Shown one piece after another: positions 1 through 8,585 of a stretch of DNA of 64,000 bases; position 1 is the stretch's first letter, and every line of letters begins with the position of its first letter. Both the position numbers and the translations under genes were made by a program. Source of the DNA: Lentisphaerota bacterium (lineage in GTDB: Bacteria > Verrucomicrobiota > Lentisphaeria > Victivallales > Victivallaceae); the NCBI GenBank assembly GCA_015061625.1, contig SUWG01000006.1:62001-126000 (forward strand), written 5' to 3'. The notes under the pieces were generated by a model. That model searched no databases. It was not told the origin of the DNA and was given only the letters and a program-made list of their open reading frames with translations.

Positions 1-1
1 A

Positions 2-703
2 TTGAGCGGCCGTCTGGCCGGGATCATCCACCTCGGCGACCGGAGCATCCCTCTGGATTCGCCGTTACGAAAACTTATGCGTTGCGAATATCTGCCGCAG
101 GTGATAATTTCGGCAGATACCAAATACAGCAATATCATGCAGATATTGCCGGATATCCGGCCGGGAGTGCAGGCACTGGCCGCAAGATTGAAAAAATCCG
201 GTCTGAAAAGCGTCGGAGTGGTTTCACCTTATGCCGGATTTGCTCCGGGAAATGCCGCCCCGTATTTTGCATACAGCAGTTTCAGCCGGGCGGAAAATGT
301 CCGCAACGCATTGATTGATAACGGCATTGACTGCAATGACAAATATCATTTGTGGGACTGCATGACCTATCAGGCCTGTTTGAAAAATCTGCTGTTGAAA
401 ATCGAATCCGGTTCTCTGCCGGATGTTTACTGGTGCCACAATGACGAGATCGCCAACTGGTTTCACCGGGCCTGCGAAGAAGCCGGATTGCAAGTGCCGG
501 AAAATATTTCCATTGTCGGCTTTGACGGGGTGAATATCCCCGGCAACACCGGATTGGCCACGATCAAAATGCCCTTTTACGAGATCGGAGTACAGGCATT
601 TGATCTGGTCTGGCACGCTTTTGAAAACGGTAACACCACACCGGGCCGCCCCGTTATGGTGAATACCGGATTTATCGACGGAACAACCCTTAAAAACCAA
701 TAA
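2..703 (+). CDS. LacI/GntR-type transcriptional regulator, sugar-binding domain (5' end cut by window)
   Basis: The 233 visible residues are the ligand-sensing half of a LacI/GalR-like repressor with a type 1 periplasmic-binding-protein fold. The C-terminal block ISIVGFDG followed by LATIKMPFYEIGVQAF is the usual 'xxIVGFDD...LTTI..P..E.G..A' signature of that family. No helix-turn-helix is visible, because the N-terminal part lies left of the window; the apparent TTG at base 2 is not a real start. The pseudopilin gene starts 21 bp after the stop, so the regulator probably heads or belongs to the same plus-strand catabolic cluster. It is likely to respond to a sugar released by the enzymes at 1.4-7.5 kb; the ligand cannot be read from sequence. 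A GntR-type DNA-binding domain is equally possible, since such sensors are found fused to both. Confidence 0.8.
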   Translation: MSGRLAGIIHLGDRSIPLDSPLRKLMRCEYLPQVIISADTKYSNIMQILPDIRPGVQALAARLKKSGLKSVGVVSPYAGFAPGNAAPYFAYSSFSRAENVRNALIDNGIDCNDKYHLWDCMTYQACLKNLLLKIESGSLPDVYWCHNDEIANWFHRACEEAGLQVPENISIVGFDGVNIPGNTGLATIKMPFYEIGVQAFDLVWHAFENGNTTPGRPVMVNTGFIDGTTLKNQ

Positions 704-724
704 CCAAACAAGGAGGAATCAACC

Positions 725-1462
725 ATGAAACATCGCCGGCAACCCAACTTCACCCTCATCGAATTACTGGTGGTCATTGCGATCATTGCGATTCTGGCGG
801 CGATTTTATTACCGGCACTCAATTCCGCCAGAGAACGGGGCCGCAGTGCCAGTTGCATCAACAATCTCAAACAGTGTTACTCCACCAACCGTTTCTATGC
901 CGATGACAATGACGGCAACGGCGTGCCGTGGCAGTACAACAGCAAGCCGTGGGCCGAAATTTTCACGATCAATGGCTACATTGATAAAACGGCACAATTC
1001 ATCCATTGTCCTTCGGCCACCTTTTCCTACGGTGATGCGGATGTGAATAATCACCGTCAGTACGACTCCTACGCCATCCACCGGGGCAATGACGGTTTGA
1101 GTATGAGTTTCGACCGCCGCACCATGCTGGCCACTTACGAAAAGACCTACGGCAAACACGGGGTGCATGACTCCTCGATCTCACCGAGTGAAATGACGAT
1201 CTTTCTGGATGGTTCCAAAGAGAAAAGCGGTCAACTGGTCGCTTCCTACACCTCCTTGCGTTTCGGCGGAGATAAAACCGGCGGCTTCCCGCATCTGCGG
1301 CACAGCGACAACGGCAACGTGGCCTTCTTTGACGGCCATGCGGAATCCGCCTCCGAAGGCCGCTGGCACGATCTGCGTTTCCGTTCATGGTTCAAGGCTA
1401 ACGGTTCCTTTACCCAACAAACCTTTACCGATGTCAATATCTATCCGGAAACCTATCAATGA
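725..1462 (+). CDS. type II secretion-like pseudopilin with H-X9-DG motif
   Basis: A 245-residue protein that begins with a short basic leader and then a type IV prepilin cleavage/methylation segment ([20 protein letters not shown], residues about 11-30), so it is inserted in the inner membrane and probably processed before F11 by a prepilin peptidase. The C-terminal part contains [12 protein letters not shown], an exact H-X9-DG motif, as in the large pseudopilin paralogue families of Lentisphaerae, Planctomycetes and Verrucomicrobia. A strong AAGGAGGA ribosome-binding site lies 6 bp before the ATG. The stop overlaps the ATG of the BNR gene, so both are translated from one mRNA. The biochemical role of the H-X9-DG family is unknown. 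Its position in a sugar-degradation cluster suggests surface display or secretion linked to a specific polysaccharide. Confidence 0.9.
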   Translation: MKHRRQPNFTLIELLVVIAIIAILAAILLPALNSARERGRSASCINNLKQCYSTNRFYADDNDGNGVPWQYNSKPWAEIFTINGYIDKTAQFIHCPSATFSYGDADVNNHRQYDSYAIHRGNDGLSMSFDRRTMLATYEKTYGKHGVHDSSISPSEMTIFLDGSKEKSGQLVASYTSLRFGGDKTGGFPHLRHSDNGNVAFFDGHAESASEGRWHDLRFRSWFKANGSFTQQTFTDVNIYPETYQ

Positions 1463-4167
1463 AAAAACTTCTTCTTGCTTTAAGTGCCTTTGTTTTGAGC
1501 GTTTCCGGCGGTCCTGCCGCTCTGACTGCGGTGCAGTGGGGTACGCTTGATGTGCAGTCACGCCGGGATCTGGTGTGGCAGCAGATGGCTCCGGGCGACG
1601 GCGGCACTTCTTGGTATTTGCGGATCCACCCGGCCGATGCGATGTGCATGGTGCAATCATGCGATATGTCGGCTTCTTACATCACCTTTGACGGCAGTCA
1701 GAGTTATCAGTCGACCAATGATCCGGATTGGGGATTTCCCCGGATGCACTATTTGAGTGCGGTCGATTTCTGTGAAACGCATCCGGATACCGGTTTTGCC
1801 GGCAGCGAGAGTAACGGTATATTCAAAACCACCGACCGCGGCCGCAGTTGGCAACGGGTATCCACGGCACAGATCGAAAGGATTTTCGGCGGCAAATTTC
1901 CCCGGGTGCCAATCAGTGCCTTATCGGTCGATCCGACCGATCCCAATGAGGTCTGGGCCGGTATCGGCTTTCCCCGGCGGCTGGAGATCCGTGGCAAACG
2001 CAGACTGCCGCAGGGCTTGATCGTTTCCCGTGACGGCGGAAAGAATTGGAAACATCTGCCCGAGGCGTTCCCGGCCGGAGAAATGGCCCTGCGGATCGTG
2101 ATGCTGCGGCAACTGCCCGACCACATTTTCATCGTTACAGACGGCGGCATCCACGTTTCGACGGATAACGGCCTCACCTTTGCTCCGATGATGTCCGGTC
2201 TGCCGGAAAATATGACCTACTGTGATCTGGATGCGGTTTTCGATGAAGCGACAGGTTCCGTGATACTTACCTGTGTCATGGAGTCAAGTTACCGGCAAAG
2301 CGGTGACCGGCTTGTCGGTCTGGGCGGCGTGTGGCGGTGTGAATATCCTGAAGCACAATGGCAGGAGATCACCGGCAATTTGCGTTTTCCGGCGGAATTA
2401 TTCCGGAATATCCCCGATTTTCAATCCGGTCTGGCTTCGCCGCCTTACGGTCTGATCGCAACCAAAATGGCTTTTGAGCGATTCATGGCCCGGCCGGAGA
2501 TCAAAGCGATGTATCACTCCACGGTACTGGATTTTCACCGTGATCCGGCGGAGTTCCACCGGTTGTGGCGGAGTATCCGCAACAGCAGACAAATTTCTGA
2601 ATTGGCAGACATGGTTCAGCATAAAGCCGGGTACATCCTGCCGGACTTCCACACCGTGCGGGTCGATCCGCGTGATCCGCAAGTGATCTACGTTTCCATA
2701 TTCAATACCTGGGTTCCTTACGGGGTCTGGAAAAGTACCGACGGCGGCAAAACGTGGTTCTGTATCACCCGCGGGGCCCAGGTGTGGGCAAACGATTCGT
2801 GGGCCGCTTACCGCCCGTCCGACGGACCGGCACTCAATATCCGTCAGGCATGGACCACCCGTCATCCGATGAATTACGGCACGCCGAAACTGACTTTCGG
2901 CTACTGGGACGTTCGGAAATTTGATCTGTCCCGTTCCGCTCCGGATATTCTCTACTTCCACACCCACCGGGTGACTTACCGCTCCACTGACGGCGGCAGA
3001 ACCTGGGTGGATGCATCCAATGCCATAATCGATGCTTCGCAGGATCGCTTCCGGGGACTGGGCAACAGCAATATGTGCGTTTTTGATCTGGCAGTCAATT
3101 CCTTTGATCCGCAGAAGATCCTCTTTTGGATGGCCGACTGCGGTCTGAAAATCAGCGATGACGGCGGCAAAACGCTCCTCGGTTTGCCGCATATTATGGC
3201 CGGAAGCAATCAATGGGTACAAGCGGCGGCCTTTGATCCGGATGAACCTGACCGTTTCTATGCGGTATTCAACTGCCGGGATTGGCTGATCGGCGGATTG
3301 CGTGGCCAATACTTCATTGAGAGCCGGGATTTCGGCAAAACTTTTCTCAATATCCGGGTCAATCCCGACGGCAGTGCCGTCATGCCGCCCAAGGTAGAGT
3401 TATTCAATACCAATATATCCCATCTGCTGGTCGATCCGGATTCCCCCCGGAACAACCGGAGATTTCTGGCCACTCATACGCAAGTGGAGCGTTATGCGGT
3501 CGCTTCCGGTTCACTGCTGGCCGGAAGTCAACCGGGTCTGGGTATCATCGAATCCACCGATCACGGCCGCTCCTGGCACGCTTGCAATAACGGCCTTGAC
3601 GGTACTCACAATATCGTCGATCTGGTGCCGGTACCGGGAAATTTCAATACCATCTATGCGGCGGCGGCCCGTCACCGTCTGGCCGATAAACCCGGCGGCC
3701 TTTTTGTCAGTGAAAACGGCGGCCGTTCATGGCGTAAGATCGCCACTCCGCTGGATAGCGTGACCCAGGTCGTGCCGCTGGCCGACGGCAGAATATTCGT
3801 TGCCGGCGGTCTGAAAGAGTATTCACCGGTCGCCCGCAACCACGGCGGCGTATTCGTTTCAGCCGACGGCGGCAAAACGTGGAAACAACTGCTTGCCGCT
3901 CCGCTGGTTTCAGTGATGGCGGTCAATCCGGATGATCCCCGGATCATCTACTGTGCCGTGGAACGCGGTTCCGGTGAACAAATCCTTTCTTACGGATTGT
4001 GGCGATCGGCCGATGGCGGAGAAAATTGGGAAAGGATCAATACCGGTCTGGCCGGAGCGTACAACTTTACCATGCTCAAGTGGCATCCGGCCGACCGCAG
4101 TGTGATTTTCTGCGGCACTTACGGCAGCGGATATTATATTTTGCGTGATCCGGATGTGAAAAAATAG
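1459..4167 (+). CDS. secreted BNR/Asp-box beta-propeller protein (sialidase/GH74-like)
   Basis: A 902-residue protein starting with a clear Sec signal peptide ([20 protein letters not shown]). About twelve Asp-box motifs (S/T-x-D-x-G-x-x-W), such as [48 protein letters not shown] and SADGGENW, are spread over the whole length. This is the hallmark of one or two BNR-type beta-propellers, as in sialidases, GH74 xyloglucanases and sortilin/VPS10 proteins. The length and repeat number fit two tandem seven-bladed propellers (GH74-like) better than a single six-bladed sialidase. No arginine triad typical of a sialidase could be placed with confidence. The gene overlaps the pseudopilin stop by 4 bp (ATGA). 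The role is probably binding or hydrolysis of an extracellular polysaccharide; the substrate is not known. Confidence 0.8.
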   Translation: MKKLLLALSAFVLSVSGGPAALTAVQWGTLDVQSRRDLVWQQMAPGDGGTSWYLRIHPADAMCMVQSCDMSASYITFDGSQSYQSTNDPDWGFPRMHYLSAVDFCETHPDTGFAGSESNGIFKTTDRGRSWQRVSTAQIERIFGGKFPRVPISALSVDPTDPNEVWAGIGFPRRLEIRGKRRLPQGLIVSRDGGKNWKHLPEAFPAGEMALRIVMLRQLPDHIFIVTDGGIHVSTDNGLTFAPMMSGLPENMTYCDLDAVFDEATGSVILTCVMESSYRQSGDRLVGLGGVWRCEYPEAQWQEITGNLRFPAELFRNIPDFQSGLASPPYGLIATKMAFERFMARPEIKAMYHSTVLDFHRDPAEFHRLWRSIRNSRQISELADMVQHKAGYILPDFHTVRVDPRDPQVIYVSIFNTWVPYGVWKSTDGGKTWFCITRGAQVWANDSWAAYRPSDGPALNIRQAWTTRHPMNYGTPKLTFGYWDVRKFDLSRSAPDILYFHTHRVTYRSTDGGRTWVDASNAIIDASQDRFRGLGNSNMCVFDLAVNSFDPQKILFWMADCGLKISDDGGKTLLGLPHIMAGSNQWVQAAAFDPDEPDRFYAVFNCRDWLIGGLRGQYFIESRDFGKTFLNIRVNPDGSAVMPPKVELFNTNISHLLVDPDSPRNNRRFLATHTQVERYAVASGSLLAGSQPGLGIIESTDHGRSWHACNNGLDGTHNIVDLVPVPGNFNTIYAAAARHRLADKPGGLFVSENGGRSWRKIATPLDSVTQVVPLADGRIFVAGGLKEYSPVARNHGGVFVSADGGKTWKQLLAAPLVSVMAVNPDDPRIIYCAVERGSGEQILSYGLWRSADGGENWERINTGLAGAYNFTMLKWHPADRSVIFCGTYGSGYYILRDPDVKK

Positions 4168-4208
4168 AGCATTCCGGATGAATGCGGAGCGATCCGGCCG
4201 GCCGGGTG

Positions 4209-4237
4209 TTGACAAAACAAAATTTTTGTGATATATT
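4209..4237 (+). promoter_or_regulatory. sigma-70-type promoter upstream of the FAD oxidoreductase
   Basis: TTGACA (4209-4214), a 17-bp spacer and TATATT (4232-4237), preceded by TGA as an extended -10. It lies about 90 bp before the ATG at 4328. It gives the oxidoreductase and SGNH genes their own promoter, separate from the upstream LacI-pseudopilin-BNR genes. The same arrangement recurs elsewhere in the window. Confidence 0.75.
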
Positions 4238-4327
4238 TTGGAGACTTTGATAAGTATATTGCGTGATTTCAAGCGTGGATCCCCCGAAACGGGATGACAA
4301 TAAATTATATGTGAAAGATTTATTGCT

Positions 4328-6043
4328 ATGAGAGAAAAAGTATTGCAGGCAGATTTTCTGGTAGTCGGCGGCGGATTATCCGGCGTGGCGGCGGCAGTGG
4401 CAGCGGCCAGAAACGGAGTAAAAACGATCCTGATGCATGACCGCCCGGTGCTGGGCGGCAATGCTTCCAGCGAAATAAGGATGTGGATCTGCGGAGCCAG
4501 AGGCAGCAACCGCCGGGAAACCGGTATCGTAGAGGAGATATTGCTGGAAAACCTCTACCGCAACCCGGAACGCAACTATTCCGTCTGGGATACCGTGATG
4601 TACTCCATCGTCAAACGGGAAAAAAATATTACTTTACTGCTCAATACCGCCTGTACGGAAGTAACCATGGATGGCAGTAAAATCACTTCAGCCAGAGGTT
4701 ATCAATCCCCGTCACAAACCTGGTACACGGTCAAAGCCGAATATTTCGCCGACTGCTCCGGTGACAGTATCCTCGGAGTTTTATCCAAAGCCGAATTGCG
4801 TTACGGCCGGGAAGCCCGAAGCGAATTCAGTGAATCCATCGCCCCGGAAAATGCCGACCGCAAAACGATGGGCATGAGTTGTCTGATCCAGGCCAGAGAA
4901 ACTGACCGCCCCCACGATTTCATCCCACCGGAGTGGGCGTATCACTATGAAAAAGATGAGGATGTCAACTTCCGTGACTGCGAATTGGCCGGGTTGCAGA
5001 ATTTCTGGTGGATTGAGGTCGGCGGCAGTGCCGATGCCCTGCACGATGTGGATGAGAGCCGGGATGAATTGCTCAAAATCGCATTCGGTATCTGGGATTA
5101 TCTGAAAAATTCCCCGGCCAAAAGAGAACTTTACCGCAACTGGATCTTGGAATGGGTCGGGTTTCTGCCCGGCAAACGGGAAAGTTACCGCTTCGTGGGC
5201 GATTACATCGTCAATCAGAATGATGTGGCCGCCGGAGGAAATTTCCCCGATATCATCGCCTACGGCGGCTGGCCGATGGATGATCACCACCCCGACGGCT
5301 TCTACTATCCAGGTGAACCGACGATCTTCCATCCCGCTCCGTCGCCATTCGGCATACCTTACCGGTCGCTGTATTCCAGAAACATCGCCAATCTTTTCTG
5401 TGCCGGTCGCAATATCAGTGTGACCCATTCGGCGTTGAGTTCGACCCGGGTGATGGCCACTTGCGGCACGCTCGGTCAGGCCATCGGCACGGCGTGTGCA
5501 TTGGCGGTGAAAAACCACTGTTCCCCCAGAGAAGTCGGTGAAAAATTCATTTCGCAACTGCAAAACGATCTGATGCGTGATGATGCGTGGCTGCCGGGCA
5601 AACGTTACACGCCGCCGGCTTTGACCCTTGAGGCTTCGGTCACTTGCGAGGGCTTACGCGGCGGTCTGAACCGGGTCACGGATCAGGCCGATGAATCATG
5701 GCACGCCAAAGCCGGTGATTCGGCCGTCTACACCTGGGATAAAGAAGTTCATATCGGCGAATGCCGTCTGGTCTTTGACAGTGATCTTGACCGCAAAGAA
5801 AAAAATATCGTGGTTCTGCAAACGGCCGATGTGCCTTTATGCACCACTCCGACAACGTTGGTCAAACGCTTCAAACTCGAAGCCAAACAGCAAGGTTTAT
5901 GGCAGGAGATCGGCACATTTGACAACCCCGGTCAAAGACTGGTGAAAATCCCGATGGATGTCTGTTGTACGGAAATGCGGTTGACCATTCTGGAAACTTT
6001 CGGCAATGGATCGGTCAAAATTTTCAGTTGGACCGTGGCTTGA
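4328..6043 (+). CDS. FAD-dependent oxidoreductase (FAD_oxidored family)
   Basis: A 571-residue flavoprotein without a signal peptide, hence probably cytoplasmic. The N-terminus holds the dinucleotide-binding Rossmann motif VVGGGLSGVAAAVAAARNG (residues about 12-30), followed by GGNASSEIRMW. Near residue 350-390, LFCAGRNISVTHSALSSTR and an ATCGTLGQAIGTA segment match the second FAD-contact region of the PF12831 family. About 120 C-terminal residues look like a beta-rich accessory domain. Members of this family often sit in polysaccharide- or amino-sugar-use clusters of PVC and Bacteroidetes bacteria, where the true substrate is mostly unknown. The ATG is the first codon, and the downstream SGNH gene begins 14 bp after the stop, so the two are probably co-transcribed from the 4209 promoter. 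Confidence 0.85.
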   Translation: MREKVLQADFLVVGGGLSGVAAAVAAARNGVKTILMHDRPVLGGNASSEIRMWICGARGSNRRETGIVEEILLENLYRNPERNYSVWDTVMYSIVKREKNITLLLNTACTEVTMDGSKITSARGYQSPSQTWYTVKAEYFADCSGDSILGVLSKAELRYGREARSEFSESIAPENADRKTMGMSCLIQARETDRPHDFIPPEWAYHYEKDEDVNFRDCELAGLQNFWWIEVGGSADALHDVDESRDELLKIAFGIWDYLKNSPAKRELYRNWILEWVGFLPGKRESYRFVGDYIVNQNDVAAGGNFPDIIAYGGWPMDDHHPDGFYYPGEPTIFHPAPSPFGIPYRSLYSRNIANLFCAGRNISVTHSALSSTRVMATCGTLGQAIGTACALAVKNHCSPREVGEKFISQLQNDLMRDDAWLPGKRYTPPALTLEASVTCEGLRGGLNRVTDQADESWHAKAGDSAVYTWDKEVHIGECRLVFDSDLDRKEKNIVVLQTADVPLCTTPTTLVKRFKLEAKQQGLWQEIGTFDNPGQRLVKIPMDVCCTEMRLTILETFGNGSVKIFSWTVA

Positions 6044-6057
6044 TAAAAGGAAAAAAA

Positions 6058-7539
6058 ATGAAAAAGTTATTGAGTTGTCTGGCAGTTTTTGCCATATCCG
6101 CTCTGATGGCGGAAACCCTGATCGAAAGCAAATTCGATAAAAATACAGCCAACTGGTATGCGTTACACAACTTCGGTGCGGTCAGTTGCGATACGGCGGC
6201 TGCCGCCTTGAAAGTGACCGTAAATCCTGCCGGAGAGTGCCGCATGGCCAACTGGAAACGCATCACTCCGGAAATGTGTGCCGGCAAGGTGATCAAACTT
6301 ACCGCTCAAGTGCGGGGCCGCGGCCAGATGGCGGCAGTTTTCGTATTGACAGTCAATTCCGCTTCCGGTGGCCGCTCCTATCCCCGTTTCGCCGGTACTC
6401 CGGTCACGCTCAAAAGTGATGAATTTACCACGGTGGAGTTTTCACTCGACCTTGCCGGACGCACCTTATTGAGCATCGAACCGAGATTTGAACTCAAAGG
6501 CGAAAATGCCGAAGCATACATCTCCTCGATCAAGTGCGAAACGGTCACGGTGCAAAGCACCAGACTGGAAACGACCTTTCCCTATATCGCTTTTGCTGCC
6601 GGTTCGACCGGGGCAAGTTTCCGGGTCTACGGCGAAGTTGACACCGCTTTGCAGTTGCTGATCAATAATCAGAGCCGGGAAATCACCACCGATGCCGATG
6701 GTCTGGCGGTCATACCGGTCGCCGGTGAAGCACTGATCCGTTACACGGTGGCCGGAAACGGCAAATCGATCCAACTCTTTTCCGAAGCGGTCGACGCCGC
6801 TGAATTTGCCGCCTTGAGCGAAGCCGCAGAAAACAGCAAACTTCCCGCCGGCAGCAAGGTACTGGTACTCGGAGACTCTTTGAGCGACTTTGAACGCAAC
6901 CGGAACTATGTCGATCAGTTGAATTTCTACCTCAACCGCAACGGAAACGGCGAAAAGATCACCTTTTACAACTACGGCATCGGCGGCGATGACATCCGCC
7001 GGATCACCCGCAGATTCATCCATCACTTCGACCCGAAAACTCCGGATGAATATTTCCAGGTGCGTTACACCGGGATCGATGCGGTCAAATACGATTACGT
7101 TATGATCTTCCTCGGTCAGAATGACACCAAAGCCAGCAGTCAGAGCAACTGGCAGACCACCTTTGTCCCTCATCAGGATTGGGAAAAATACTACACTCAA
7201 CTGCTGGCGGAGATCAAGCGGCGTTTTCCGGAAGCGAAAATCATTCTGATCTCCCCCATCCACACTGACAGTGCCAGACAGGATGCCATTGCTCAAGTGG
7301 TTTTACAACGGCGGGATAATGTCTGGAAATTCGGCATTGAGGAACACATGGAGCGTTATGCGGCCATGCTCCGTCAACTTGCCCGTAGTTCGGGGGCATA
7401 CTACATCGACCTTTACACGCCGAGCAAGGATCACACTTCACGCTCAAGCCTTTTCCAGTCGGCCGACGGGGTACACCTTTCCCCGGCCGGTGAAAGATTT
7501 GTCACGCTTCAGATTTTGCTGGCTCTGAAAAATCTCTGA
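6058..7539 (+). CDS. secreted SGNH/GDSL-family hydrolase with N-terminal beta-sandwich
   Basis: A 493-residue exported esterase-like protein. The start at 6058 is chosen because it gives a clean signal peptide (MKKLLSCLAVFAISALMA) and has an AAAGGA ribosome-binding site; an in-frame upstream start would lie inside the FAD gene. After about 250 residues that resemble carbohydrate-binding beta-sandwich sequence, the SGNH blocks appear in order: VLVLGDSLSDF (block I, nucleophile Ser), YGIGGDD (block II), FLGQNDT (block III, GxND) and DGVHLSPAGE (block V, Asp and His). All four catalytic or oxyanion positions are present, so the enzyme should be active, most likely as a deacetylase or esterase on a decorated polysaccharide. 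The 3' end overlaps the convergent AraC gene by 38 bp. Confidence 0.85.
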   Translation: MKKLLSCLAVFAISALMAETLIESKFDKNTANWYALHNFGAVSCDTAAAALKVTVNPAGECRMANWKRITPEMCAGKVIKLTAQVRGRGQMAAVFVLTVNSASGGRSYPRFAGTPVTLKSDEFTTVEFSLDLAGRTLLSIEPRFELKGENAEAYISSIKCETVTVQSTRLETTFPYIAFAAGSTGASFRVYGEVDTALQLLINNQSREITTDADGLAVIPVAGEALIRYTVAGNGKSIQLFSEAVDAAEFAALSEAAENSKLPAGSKVLVLGDSLSDFERNRNYVDQLNFYLNRNGNGEKITFYNYGIGGDDIRRITRRFIHHFDPKTPDEYFQVRYTGIDAVKYDYVMIFLGQNDTKASSQSNWQTTFVPHQDWEKYYTQLLAEIKRRFPEAKIILISPIHTDSARQDAIAQVVLQRRDNVWKFGIEEHMERYAAMLRQLARSSGAYYIDLYTPSKDHTSRSSLFQSADGVHLSPAGERFVTLQILLALKNL

Positions 7540-8383
7540 CCTGATGTCTGACCGCCCGGCGGAAGCCGGAAGGGGGCATATCAAAATGTTTTTTGAATAC
7601 TTTGATAAAGTACGAAGCATCGAAAAAACCGGTTCTCACGGCGATCTCATCGACCGTATAAGAGGTTTTTTCCAATTCGTAAGCGGCCCTTTCCAAACGG
7701 CATTTGCAGATATATCCGGCCACGGCACAGCCGATTTCCCGGCGGAAAAGTTTGCCGAAGTAATCCGGAGCATATCCGGAAAGTTCCGCCAGAGTGGCCA
7801 GCGACAGTTTCTTATCCAGATTGTCGTTGATATAACTCAATACCCGCCCCAGTTGCTTCTGGGCATGGGAAGCCCGGATGCCGGGGGCCAAGGTGGCATG
7901 ACGCACGATAAATATGAGCAGATCAATGAAAATGCTCCGGCTGCGTTGCAAATGAAACGGTCTGGATGAATTCAACTCATCATAAAGTTCATCAAAGCCG
8001 GAAGTGATCTTCTGCTGTAAATCCGGGCCGAAAGTATATTTATCCGGTACTCCCATGCCGTCACGGATATTGAAAAAGTCAAACAATTCCATTTCGTCGG
8101 CATGAAATATGGCCGCATCAAAGAGGCAATTGGTATAACTTAAACCGGTATCACCGTAATATTCATGAGTGGCCCCGACCGGTGTCACATAGAGATCCCC
8201 GGTAAACATCGGGTGGATCGTGCCATTGACCGCACACCACCCGGCTCCGTGACGGATATAGACCAATTCGACAGCATTATGCAAATGGATCTTTTGATAA
8301 CAGGGGGTTCTCTGTTTTTGTACCACCAGCGGCAGTGACGTATTGAATAGTTCTTCAAATTTGAATTCAAAAATATCCGGCAT
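7502..8383 (-). CDS. AraC-family transcriptional regulator
   Basis: A 293-residue regulator with an N-terminal AraC-type cupin ligand domain (KIHLHNAVELVYIRHGAGWC, residues about 32-51) and two C-terminal helix-turn-helix motifs: LSLATLAELSGYAPDYFGKL and YTVDEIAVRTGFFDASYFIK. The order and spacing are those of typical AraC/XylS activators of sugar utilisation. It is convergent with the SGNH gene (38-bp overlap of 3' ends) and is the natural candidate to regulate the plus-strand enzyme cluster at 0.7-7.5 kb together with the LacI-type sensor. The ribosome-binding site is weak (an AAG close to the ATG), suggesting modest translation. The ligand cannot be deduced. Confidence 0.9.
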   Translation of the reverse strand: MPDIFEFKFEELFNTSLPLVVQKQRTPCYQKIHLHNAVELVYIRHGAGWCAVNGTIHPMFTGDLYVTPVGATHEYYGDTGLSYTNCLFDAAIFHADEMELFDFFNIRDGMGVPDKYTFGPDLQQKITSGFDELYDELNSSRPFHLQRSRSIFIDLLIFIVRHATLAPGIRASHAQKQLGRVLSYINDNLDKKLSLATLAELSGYAPDYFGKLFRREIGCAVAGYICKCRLERAAYELEKTSYTVDEIAVRTGFFDASYFIKVFKKHFDMPPSGFRRAVRHQVRDFSEPAKSEA

Positions 8384-8585
8384 ATTATCTTAATCCCAAA
8401 GTGTTTCCATTACTGTAACATCGGAATTGCAATTTGCAAAACTGAAATTTGAAATTTCCTTAAAAAAGTCCGGAAAATACCATTTTTTTCCCAAAAAGTA
8501 CAATGCAAAACCATTTTTTTCAACTATATTATACTGCGAACAGAATTTCCAGAGCAAATAAGACAAAATACCGTTTTCAAAAATT
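8384..8585. other. AT-rich intergenic region upstream of the AraC gene
   Basis: 202 bp without a credible gene. On the minus strand a TTGTAC...TATTTT pair with an 18-bp spacer could be the araC-type gene promoter. A near-palindrome TTGCAATTTGCAA lies at about 8427-8439 and could be an autoregulatory site. The region also separates the AraC gene from the stop of the DUF362 fusion gene. No terminator hairpin was found for the latter. Confidence 0.4.

Noticed and set aside
7544-7969. 141-codon plus frame after the SGNH gene
   Set aside because: Lies antisense within the AraC coding sequence and has no independent support.
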